Source: Lumbricus rubellus
Taxonomy: Eukaryota; Annelida; Clitellata; Crassiclitellata; Lumbricidae
NCBI GenBank assembly: GCA_945859605.1
Contig: OX243818.1
Coordinates: 34,953,539-35,017,538, forward strand
Reading direction: 5' to 3'
DNA length: 64,000 nucleotides
The notes below the pieces were generated by a model, which was not told the origin of the DNA, made no database searches, and saw nothing but the letters and a program-made list of their open reading frames with translations. Below, piece after piece: positions 36,627-45,543 of the stretch (positions are counted from its first letter, which is position 1; each line of letters begins with the position of its first letter). The translations under genes were made by a program, and so were the position numbers.

Positions 36627-39200
36627 TACTAGGATATGACTAAATAATTAATGTAGCGATGTGAAATACAATACTTATCTATGGCATTATTTTCAAACGT
36701 GTAACAGTAGCAGACGATATCAAAACTGATGGACGCACAATGAACCCAGCAGTATAATGCTTTTTTTATTATGTTTAATGTACTTCCAATGTAGACACAA
36801 TCGGAGTTTGATGTTACGACGACCTGTTCTAGCGTTGGTGCCATCTTTTATAATACAAATTTGACAATATCTGAAGACATTTCAAGAAGGCTTCCAAGAA
36901 GCATCAACTGGAAAGAGCGAGGTTACGTTACTCCAGTGAAAGATCAGGTATGCACTGTGCTTCTATTACCACCCAATCTCTAAAGGCATTTTAATCAAAA
37001 CTCAAGACGTATCTGTTTAAGCATTCATAATTATAACTGCCATTTACTTTATGAACTCGTGTACATCGATCCTTCTTTCGGCTTCGGCTGATGTACTATA
37101 ATTGTTTTTTTATAATATTATTACTATACATTTATTTTTTTAAAAACTGACAAAATCATATACAAACAAGTTTCCACGATCGTTTTTCAACATCAGGGTC
37201 TGAGCTTCACTCTGTGTCTTGTCGGATCGATTCTGTAGTGCCCATCACGGGCAATGCGATTTTCCTATTTGGAGCGCGACTGAAATGCGCTGCAGCAGGT
37301 GGTTGGTATCTCTCTGGTCACCGGCCGATATAGTAATTCTGCCTCCCAGCTCTTGAGCGGATTCCAGGGACTCGGAGTGCCAGTTTTGATGGCCACACGA
37401 GCGAAGTGATGCGACTGTGAGATGGCGGCATATTTGCAGGCCTTATAGCGAGCTGTTTTTTCCGCTGCTGCACCTGCGTTTTGCGACGTTAGATGTTCGA
37501 ACGAGGCTGCAAATGTGTCCGGCACGGTGACGTCCCAAGCCAGGCAACGACCTTTGGACAATGGTATTACAGTAACACCGTATGGTCTTTTGCCATCGGT
37601 TCTGAAAAGACCATTAGGTTCTTTGATGGCCGGTATTTCGGCTCTCGTGAACGCTCGCGAAATCACGTCATTTATCATGGCATGCCGTTGTTGTCTTCCA
37701 GCACCTTTAGGACAAGAGAATCCGTGATGACCGAGAATTCTACTATGGCACCACATTTACACATTATGTTTTTCGCAAAGCACAGTACCTAGACGAATGC
37801 CCGCTGCAACTCTCAACACCTCTCCCGTCATCCATAATTCGTGCAAATCGTTTTAAGAAGATTGTCTGGTGAATAACTAACATTCTTCATGATTGGAGTC
37901 TACCGGAAAAACAAAATGTCTAAAATGTGACAGGTTGGGCAACTCGGATGAACCAACTCGGCCGGAGTATGGCTCGCGGGTCGTAGATTGGACCATGCAG
38001 CCTGCGTTGCACAATAACGCTGTGTTGATAGTATTGTACACAAACATGTAAATAAATACGAAATGGTCCGTACATTTGTTGCGGTCAGTCTCGGAACAAA
38101 GTGTGTCACATATGCGTTTCAGCTTTGAACTAAGTTCAATTTTAAAATACTAGTCTCCGCGCCCTCTAAACACGTTGTGTTTGTTAAAAAAGGTTTTTTA
38201 ATGATTGCTGTTCTTGTAATTTTTGCAGGGCCCATGTGCAGCATGCTGGGCATTCTCTTCGGTAAGTCGGTGGACCTATGCATGGTTTTTGTTTAAAACG
38301 AGTTTTTCTGCCTCTGATTACATTTTAATCAGATCTAATTAACGCGTAGGCTACAATTAATGCGTTAACATTTTTGATCGCAATTTTGTAACGCGTTAAT
38401 CGCACGCGTTAACGCGATTAAATCAACAGCGTTAGTTATTATGTTTTGTTTTTCAGACCGGAGCTCTTGAGGCGCAGAATGTTCGTAGAACTGGCAGACT
38501 TGTTACACTGAGTGAACAGAATTTGATCGACTGTTCGGGGGTCATCGGAAACAATGGCTGTACTGATGGCGCACCAGGAAAGGCGTTCGCATATGTCGGA
38601 GACAATGGAGGAATGAATTCAGAAGCATCGTATCCATATGAAGGATCTGTTAGTATCCCACACTTTATTTATTGGCTCGGATACTGACCAAATCGACTAC
38701 GTCAACTGATCCATTGATAGAGTAGGCTATTTGACTAAGTTTTAGAACCTTGATAGTCTTAACTGCTTCTTATCAACCGACAAAAGTGACTTATAAGTCA
38801 ATAGCTGCATTCGATGCTTTGTTGTGAATTGTGATTCCCCAGAGCGGGACTTGTCGATACCAACCAAACGCCGTTGCAGCCACCAGCGATTCTTATGCCA
38901 TCATTCGTGGCGAGGTGAAGATGCAGGCAGCCGTTGCAGATCTTGGACCGATGTCAGTGGTCATCTACGTCAGCGAATCTTTCAAGTCTTACGCAGGAGG
39001 CAAGTAGAAACCACTTGCTTCAGCGTGTGGTTGATGAACAGTGTAAACATTTTATTTCAGATAGAAAGAAAAGCAACTCAACAATGCGTCCTATTTTTGA
39101 TACACGAAATACTGGTAGTGTTTGGTTGTAACAATTGAGAAAATGATTCTGTTCATATTCTCATTCTCTGTCTCTGTCTCTGTCTCTGTCTCTGTCTCTG

Positions 39201-39236
<36 letters not shown>

Positions 39237-41038
39237 TTTCGTTCTATCCTTATTTACCTTACGTTCTTCTCCCATTCGCTCTCTTTTGTTTATATAATCT
39301 CTCTTCTAATTCCTTACCAATCTTTGTCTCTGTCTCCGCCTTTGACTGTTTGTGTCTGTGTCTGTCTCATTTTCCCTGTCTGTCTGTCTGTCTCTTTTCC
39401 TCTCTCTCTCTCTCGTCTCTGCCGTTTTGCTATATATCACGAAGGACCAATGTCGGCCTATTATAGATACGATACAGTTTTTCAAACGTTTTTTATGCTT
39501 AAAGGGAATTTTCGACGATGAAGCTTGCAACGGAACGATAGGCCACGCAGCGTTAGTTATAGGATACGGAACGGATAGTACTACAACGGGAAAAGACTAC
39601 TGGATGATAAAGAACAGGTGACTGCTCTGTGCCTGTTGCACATTTTCAATAAATGTAAAACCTTATTCTATTTTACAAGATGTCTCTTTCCTTTCCCTCC
39701 TACTCCCACACACACAACCACACACATACGCACGCGAGCAAGTAGGCAACCGCACACACGACAGTCTAAAAGTAGATATGAACACATTGAACTGGGTGTT
39801 TTACCAAGCGCGCAAATAGCGTTTGACGGATTCGCGGCAAAGAAGGATTTGCGTTTGAATGCGTCATTGTTCAATTCAAGTTAAGAATCCTCTTGTAACA
39901 GTATTTTGTTCTGGTCCACCGTTTTAATTGTTCATGTTTCACAGTCATAAAGAGCTGTGCTAAACAAGTACGTTCTTAAGATGACATTGTCTAATTTGGT
40001 TTTGTAATTAATTTGTTTGGTCTTCCATTATGTTACTTAATTCTACTGTGACTCCCTTAAGTTTGTATTTGCCATTCTTGCCTTCGTATCCTTTGTGCAA
40101 TCATTGTCCCATGTCAACAGAATGCCTATAAATAGGCCATAGGCTACTAATTCTGTTACATTTTCATTTAGCTCATCTTGCACTTCTATTTCTTTTTCTG
40201 TTGTTTCTTTACCACATATGATTAGCCTATGTCTGCTTTTTTAAGTTTTATTTTTCAAACCAGCATGTTTGGCTGATGTGTGTATCTCGTAGACAATTTC
40301 GTGCAACCTCTCACAGCTGTTCTCTAACACGTCAATGGCATCTGCACAGCCGTTAATCGTTAATCTCTTCTCTTTGCATCCACATTCCAGTTTCATTGTC
40401 TTGTAGCCTATCGTATCCATAACTCTTTCCATGTGAGTGATTAGTGTATTAGGTGAACTTGGATCTCCTTGACTTGTTTCTATTTTCTAACTTTGGCTCT
40501 ATAGGCCTATAACCTAGATCTCTTAAAAGGGTAACTGTAGCATCTTAGTGGCGAATGACGTTTCGCGTTTGAACGCGTGGCTAAGTTTACAACGCATTGC
40601 TCTTTAGAAGATTTTTTATAGCTATTGCTTTATATGGCACAGGTATAATGCAATTTTTAGTAAATGACTTACATGAAATTTAGATTCAGACCCTTGTCCG
40701 TATTCGTTCTCATTTCGATGATACCGCCCTCTTCTCATAGCGGGCGTTCTCTGTGAACTATTCCTTGCACACAAAGAATAGCTGAAAGAGTTGTGCAGCT
40801 TCAGATAATATTATTATACTTTGATTATTGTTCAAGGACAATTAGATGAGATGATGTTGATGCGTGTGATAATATTTGAGCACAAGTATTGAAATGTTGC
40901 AGCTGGGGAACCACTTGGGGCAGAGATGGCTATATGCTAATGGCCAGAAACAAAAGGATGTGCGGAATCGGATATTATGCAACATATCCGATTCTCAACA
41001 GCGATCTACTCCATCCAAATGCAACACACAATGAATAG
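33291..41038 (+). CDS. Cathepsin L-like cysteine protease, copy 2 (nine exons; most complete copy, possibly a recent pseudogene)
   Basis: Predicted secreted/lysosomal papain-family (C1A) endopeptidase with propeptide. Exons: 33291-33293 (ATG only), 35691-35799, 36303-36445, 36795-36947, 38229-38261, 38457-38648, 38843-38999, 39505-39617, 40903-41038, about 345 codons, close to the usual cathepsin L length. The ERFNIN pattern (E...R..IF..N...I...N) and GINQFHD (GxNxFxD) mark an I29 propeptide. The catalytic Cys is in CAACWAF, His in [10 protein letters not shown] and Asn in KNSWG, with oxyanion Gln in VKDQG. Phases agree except at exon 8: exon 7 ends in phase 1 at a GC donor, but exon 8 has one G more than copies 1 and 3 after its AG. 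A TAA (35718-35720) interrupts the signal peptide. Either copy 2 has just died, or the two sites are assembly errors or use other splicing. Confidence 0.8.
33629..33760 (-). mobile_element. LINE 3' end fragment, minus strand
   Basis: The minus strand reads [17 protein letters not shown], as at 2520, with a 30-bp internal duplication of CTTCCCTCCGCTGGGCCTTCTCC. Confidence 0.65.
33975..35088. mobile_element. 1.1-kb foldback element with subrepeat arms and 9-bp target duplication
   Basis: CTATTATTG flanks both sides (33966-33974 and 35089-35097), and the duplicated segment at 35417 shows the empty site. The left arm has repeats of (GA)ACGG(AC)GACA(ATTGA) words, and the right arm (34955-35088) has their inverse (TGTCGTCCGTTCAA, CCGTTCAAATG). 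A piggyBac-like MITE is nested inside. Confidence 0.8.
34349..34608. mobile_element. 260-bp piggyBac-like MITE
   Basis: CCCTTGTAGGGTCACC at the left and GGTGACCAAGGG at the right are inverted, with TTAA on both sides (34345-34348 and 34609-34612), the piggyBac target. Confidence 0.75.
35691..35799 (+). CDS. Cathepsin copy 2 exon 2: signal peptide and start of propeptide
   Basis: Joined to the ATG exon it reads a hydrophobic LLITSILLT, then TAA (35718-35720), then [10 protein letters not shown] and [14 protein letters not shown]. The latter is a typical start of the I29 domain. The donor is GGTAATAA in phase 1. The acceptor after CTGAAG has a poor pyrimidine tract, so the exact start is uncertain. 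Confidence 0.6.
36303..36445 (+). CDS. Cathepsin copy 2 exon 3: ERFNIN and GNFD motifs
   Basis: Follows TTTCAATTTCAG. It encodes [20 protein letters not shown] and [20 protein letters not shown], ending QFHDM at ATG/GTGCAG (phase 0). It is the autoinhibitory propeptide helix region. Confidence 0.85.
36600..36627. repeat. (TA)n microsatellite
   Basis: Short dinucleotide run in cathepsin copy 2 intron 3. Confidence 0.95.
36795..36947 (+). CDS. Cathepsin copy 2 exon 4: propeptide end and mature N-terminus
   Basis: Starts TQSEF after TGTAG (phase 0, giving DM-TQSEF as in DMTxEEF of the family). The mature enzyme begins near [19 protein letters not shown], where the last Gln is the oxyanion-hole residue. 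Donor CAG/GTATGC. Confidence 0.85.
37250..37790 (-). mobile_element. LINE C-terminal region, minus strand, in cathepsin intron 4
   Basis: One minus frame runs over 160 codons: [45 protein letters not shown] and AFQSRS. It has the conserved C-terminal His/Cys and GKRPDG motifs of non-LTR elements also seen at 26950. It looks younger than the others. Confidence 0.8.
38229..38261 (+). CDS. Cathepsin copy 2 exon 5: 33-nt active-site microexon
   Basis: Eleven codons, [11 protein letters not shown], between TTTTTGCAG and GTAAGT, phase 0 on both sides. The catalytic Cys is the second C. The family consensus is GxCGSCWAFS, so the Gly-Ser before the nucleophile is Ala-Ala here. The same exon exists in copy 1 (10198-10230). 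Confidence 0.9.
38457..38648 (+). CDS. Cathepsin copy 2 exon 6
   Basis: 64 codons, phase 0 to 0: [57 protein letters not shown]. This includes the disulphide cysteines and the S2-pocket strand of cathepsin L-type enzymes. The usual NGCNGG is NGCTDG here. Confidence 0.9.
38843..38999 (+). CDS. Cathepsin copy 2 exon 7, ending at a GC donor
   Basis: Encodes [40 protein letters not shown] and ESFKSYAGG. The exon ends GGAG before GCAAGT, a strong GC-AG donor, in phase 1. The alternative GT four bases later would be phase 2 and fits no acceptor better. Confidence 0.8.
39164..39232. repeat. (CTCTGT)n microsatellite
   Basis: Hexanucleotide run followed by a longer CT-rich region to about 39420, in intron 7 of cathepsin copy 2. 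The matching introns of copies 0, 1 and 3 also have C/T/G- or GACA-rich runs, so the simple repeat is ancestral to the family. Confidence 0.9.
39505..39617 (+). CDS. Cathepsin copy 2 exon 8: catalytic His
   Basis: Encodes [37 protein letters not shown] and ends AG/GTGACT. The intron ends CTTAAAG, then GGAATTTT; copies 0, 1 and 3 have one G fewer after the AG. The extra base puts the acceptor out of phase with exon 7. Confidence 0.8.
39890..40510 (-). mobile_element. Decayed LINE reverse transcriptase, minus strand, in cathepsin intron 8
   Basis: The minus frame reads [40 protein letters not shown] and [13 protein letters not shown]. It corresponds to the region around the catalytic FADD box of RTE/CR1-like elements, with the box itself damaged (ADAID). 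Confidence 0.65.
40903..41038 (+). CDS. Cathepsin copy 2 exon 9: C-terminus
   Basis: After TGTTGCAG it completes KN-SWG (catalytic Asn) and continues [40 protein letters not shown], ending at TAG. The family end is usually ASYPxV; here about 15 residues follow, with one N-glycosylation-type NAT. Confidence 0.85.
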
Positions 41039-41884
41039 AGACGATCGACGTGTTGCCGCGCCATCTGGTCTCGAGGGACTAGGATGCTGTGACAGCTCAA
41101 CTACCATAGAAAACTTTGCGCTTTGGAAATTTGTAGCATTATCAATGTTTGATCATGATTGTGACTTAAAATATTACAGAATTTTGAAACGGCAGAATTA
41201 CCAGAAAATTACAGATTGGTTAAAGCTACAGTTTGCAAGAAATACACATGTGACTGATTTTTATATAGGGGCCTAGGCCTAATATTATCGAAGCGATGTT
41301 AATAGTGTTTCCATAAGCAATGCGATCAAAGTTGTGCTGTTTTAAATATTAGTCGGAATCGTTTATAGAAAATCAATCTGCTTGCAGTTATCGATTGATC
41401 TATAAAATTAAAGTGTGACTGGATAAGAATGACATTGGTAATTTTCAATACCAAGTTTATTCAAATCTGTGGAACATGTTGTGAATAAAAATGTGCATCG
41501 GGTCTAAACCATCTCGTTGGCCTCTTGGATGCACACGAAGTTTCCTTGGTCTGAATAATAAGCTTAAGTTCTATGCTTTTATCCACAAATATGCCCCTGT
41601 GTCAAATTCAATTCCAGGCGAAATTACTTTGTGCTTGCGAGATTTAATCTGTTTAATGTTAAAGAGAAAGTGCATCTCTCTTACAAACGCAAGCTTATCA
41701 ACTCTATGCTGCAGCATTCAATCAACCGCTTCAATTAACCTGGGACAAGATAATACAAAGAACTTGACTTATAGGTTATGGCATAGGCTATAGAACACGA
41801 TGCAATCGATACATAACAATAGTCGTTATTATAGCGCTATCGTAATTTAGCAGCGCTGCACGCATATAATTATGTTTCACCTAA

Positions 41885-42340
41885 CCTCCAGATGATCGGT
41901 TATAATAGGTGATCGGCAGACTTGCTGCCAAAGGTTGCTCTAGTCTATAGTTGATAACAGGAGCCAGCTTAATAATTGTGTTTCGTGTCAAGCACAAAGT
42001 TCAAAAACGCATGTGAGAGCAATAGTAATTATGATTGCAGCCCACTATTGTGCCCTATATATGCTGACGCGCGGAGCCCGTTGACAATAACAGCCGATTA
42101 ATTTATAGGTGCTGGTGGTTCTGTAGAGTAAATATTTGACCTATTTCCTAATAAAATTAATGACGTCTACCGTCAGCCCATGAGAGGTTATACGATGGTT
42201 CTGCCGATTCACAATGCATTCTTCTGCTATAATAGGCTACAGAGCGCAGTCGAGTTGGTCTATATCTGGATATAGCGTCTTCTACAGTCAAAGAAAGGCT
42301 TCAGACTGCTACATTCATCGGGTGAAGAAGGTTATAATCG
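41885..42340 (+). promoter_or_regulatory. Putative promoter and leader of the SH3-CARD-NHL gene
   Basis: TATATAT at 42056-42062 is preceded by GTGTCAAGCACAAAG and followed by a leader-like region. The whole 450 bp resembles 56515-56970 upstream of the second CARD gene in order and wording (GATCGG(C/T)AGACT; TTTCGTGTCAAGC/TTTTGTGTCAAGC; GGATAT; AAAG(A)GACTTCAAAC-like). Shared sequence at matching distances before paralogous genes suggests a common promoter or first exon. No transcript data. Confidence 0.4.
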
Positions 42341-42344
42341 GTCG

Positions 42345-43880
42345 TAGCCTACTCGTTCCTTGTTCTCGATTACACTGAACTCCGAATACGATTGAGACGG
42401 TATTCGAATATCTACAATTCTACATGTAGGCCCTATGTAATTTACAAGTCTGAAATCGAGAAATGTAACCTATTCACTCCGTCCTCATTCGCGGAATTGT
42501 GAGATAAAAACTTACTTAATAATACATGATGTTATTATTTTTATAACGAATGTCATTCAACAATTTAATGACGTTGTTAGGCCTACTGTTCTCACATCGT
42601 CCCTTCTCTCTCTATCACCGCTCCGAAGGCGTCTGTTGATTATGAGCCTATTATTATTTATATATAGGCTATATTTTTTTATTGTAGCCTATGCCTGTAA
42701 TTTATGGTAACAGCGGCGGGGTTGCAGGTCATTTATGTGCAGTCTCTAAGGTGCAAAGCGCTCTCTTGTATGATTTTGATAACATATGACAATATTTTGT
42801 CATTTTTAGGCAGCATGAACTACCATAGGCCTAGACTAATTATCATACTCACAAGCACAGACCTTTAGTCATGCAGCCACACAACTTGGGGTAGAAATAA
42901 ATCATTTTTACTCACGTTTGTCATCATTGAATGAGGTCAAAGAATTGCCTTTCTCTGGCCGTACTATAGAAACTAGGACAGACCTTGATGAACGAACACT
43001 TTCGTTGTTTTGTTTACACTTTGTGACTCTCTTAGTGTGCACAATGTTTCTCCTCGGTTCATAAAACCGCTTCATTATCACATGAAAAGCGCTCTCTTAA
43101 CTTTCCCTATTAGTAATAAACCCTGCAGGTCATTATTTTCAGTTTCTAAGTTGTCATCTTTTCGTTCACTGACCATTGTATCTCATTATTCTTTCTTATG
43201 CTCGTCCAATCGCTCTTGTCATTAAATTTCTCATTAAATTTCATCTTGAGATAAAGACTGGTTTTACAAATTGCTCCCAAGTTGTTTGTACTTCGGCTGA
43301 ATCAGATGGCCTCATTGTGGTTTGTTTTCGTTTCTCTTCGTCATAGAATAAAGACTGCATTATGCACCTGTGTGAGAAATTTACTTGCTAAGTAGGGCCT
43401 AAGCTTACAGTTACAATCGATTTTATCAATCGATTCAATCGATTTTATTTTATTTTGGATGTATTAATTAGGTTGCTTCTTGCACGATTTGCGTTGTTCG
43501 CTTACATTCACGAAAAACCTTTGTAAGACCTAGATATCAATTATAGAGGCAGACTACTTGGGCAGCTCAGTAACAGCTTGGATTGCCTAGGTTTGTATAA
43601 AGGTCAGATCGATGAATTTCACACGCACACACGCACACACACAGTCATGTCAAACACAATCAATGTGCGAGCAACAGCTGCGTATATATCTGGCGAAACA
43701 TTTGCACTGCATGCTGACGTATACACGTGCACCGTGGTTCAAAAAAGTAAGCCAAACTGTTTTTCAAATATTTCCAATGCCTGATAACATATCATGCTAA
43801 AAGTCTTCAAATATTTAGAGAATTATACAAAGAATATAAATCAAAAATTTTAAGAGATAAAGTTGAACGCATGAAAGATA
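42345..43880. other. No exon recognised
   Basis: Presumed first intron of the SH3-CARD-NHL gene. It has a short CA-rich run near 43620-43645 and nothing else supportable. The gene's start codon may be here but I could not find it. Confidence 0.35.
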
Positions 43881-43881
43881 T

Positions 43882-44790
43882 GAATCTTTCAACTTCATGT
43901 GCCGAAATTTCAGTTTACAAGCAATTTTCTGTTAGATTCAATGACCTGACTGTTTTTCTTACATCTCTAATGTCTGATAATTACTCATACTAAAATTTTT
44001 CAAATATATAGCAAATGGAACTAAGTATAGCATTCCAAAATATCATGTCATAAATTTGAAGAGATAGAAAGATATGGATATTTCAACTTCATCACCCGAA
44101 ATTGAAGTTTTCAGCAAGTCTGCTATGGTGTCCGCTGCGGTTTCGACGCTTGGTCGTTCCCATTTTAGTCTTCATTGATCCTAGAGTAAAAATTAATGGA
44201 ACCTATTATCGCGATGTTCTGCTGTCACAACATCCTCTACCTGTAATCAGAAATCTAGCCCCAGAAGGCTGTTTTTCAACAGGACAGTGCCCCAGCCCAC
44301 AGAGCCAAGAAAACCATCGAAATGCTGACAAGAGAGACGCTAGACTTCATTTCTCTCACATTATGGCCTCCGAACAGCCCATATTTGAATCCTGCCGACT
44401 ACAAAGTGTAGAGCATGATGGAAGACCGAGTCTAGCAGACAACAATCCATGATATAAACGATCTGAAGAAACGCTTGTTGGAAGTGTGGGATGGCTTGGA
44501 CCAGAGGATAATCGACGATGCGGTTGCCCAATGCATGGCGCCAGCGCTTCCAGGCTTGCGTGCAAGCAGTAGTAGGACATTTTGAGCATCTTAATGAATT
44601 AAATAATCAAACCATACTGTTGTAATCATATTGTTAGTTCAATTCTCTACATATCTAGAAAAGTTTAGAATGATTAATTTTCAGGACATAAAGATAATGA
44701 AAAACAGTTTGACTTATATACATTTTATTGAATATAACAGAAAATTGCTTGTAAACTGAAATTTCGGCATGAAGTTGTGAAGTTGAAACA
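43882..44790 (+). mobile_element. Decayed mariner-type element
   Basis: The ends are inverted over about 55 bp (AATTTCAGTTTACAAGCAAT left, complement right). Between 44260 and 44580, in shifting frames, are the final transposase motifs: QDSAP-like, LWPPNSP-like, NPADYK, LKKRLLEVWDGLDQRIIDDA. Multiple frameshifts and stops leave it inactive. Confidence 0.7.
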
Positions 44791-45368
44791 TGGGTGAAGA
44801 TGAGACACTACACACGAGCAATGCAGATCATGCCAAACTCATGGAACACGAACGGGAGCAACTTGTGATACGCCTAATTCAAGTACCACTGACATACTTA
44901 TAAATGTGAGACCGGGAAGAATGGCATAATATCATGTTTCATATTGATTATTGATATTTCTACAGGCCTTTCATACCTAAAAGTCTAAAATAGTTTGTAT
45001 TGTTGCAGATAAGGTTTCATTACACGTGAAATATTCTTGTATGGCCTACGATCATTTTTCAAAACACACAGAATCATCTGCATGCTTGTTGATGAAGCAA
45101 GTAGGCTACACGTTTTGTGGAATGTATGGGCTATCATGTTAAACATTGCATGATTTCATTATGCTTTCAAATTAAATATAATATTTCGTTTGGAAATGAA
45201 TACTAAACCTATATAATTATATGTTTTTCAAGTATTGAAGTAGGCTAACAAATTATAGGCCTACGGTATCTCAAATCAACACAGAACACCAGCATCAACC
45301 CTAGTAGTTCATGTTTTAAAAAGCTTGGTAGCATGACGGTTAAGTTTATTTTGTGTTGACTTCTTTAG

Positions 45369-45543
45369 ACAAAATGATGTTACGTGCGATTCGTGACTTC
45401 AGCCCTATACAGATGAAGTACAACGAAAGAAAGGAATTGGAGAATATCCTATTGTCCAGACGACTTGTTGACTTTTCTTACTCAGAAACAAATCCGTTTA
45501 ATCGAGAAGATGAAATGGAGATAATTTTTCCTTCACCCATCGA
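45369..45543 (+). CDS. Exon a: first half of SH3-like domain 1
   Basis: After TTCTTTAG it reads KMMLRAIRDFSPIQMKYNER, KELENILLSRRLVDF and PFNREDEMEIIFPSPI. The ALYDF-like start and the GDxIEI-like strand of SH3 are separated by an insertion in the RT loop. The donor GTAAAT is in phase 2. It is paralogous to exon c. Confidence 0.65.

Noticed and set aside
37493..37792. Plus-strand 99-codon frame
   Set aside because: Overlaps the clear minus-strand LINE frame with conserved motifs.
44790..44880. ATG-led frame MGEDETLHTSNADHAKLMEH as the start of the SH3-CARD gene
   Set aside because: It lies on the end of a mariner inverted repeat and has no phase-1 donor to join the first SH3 exon; kept only as a remark.
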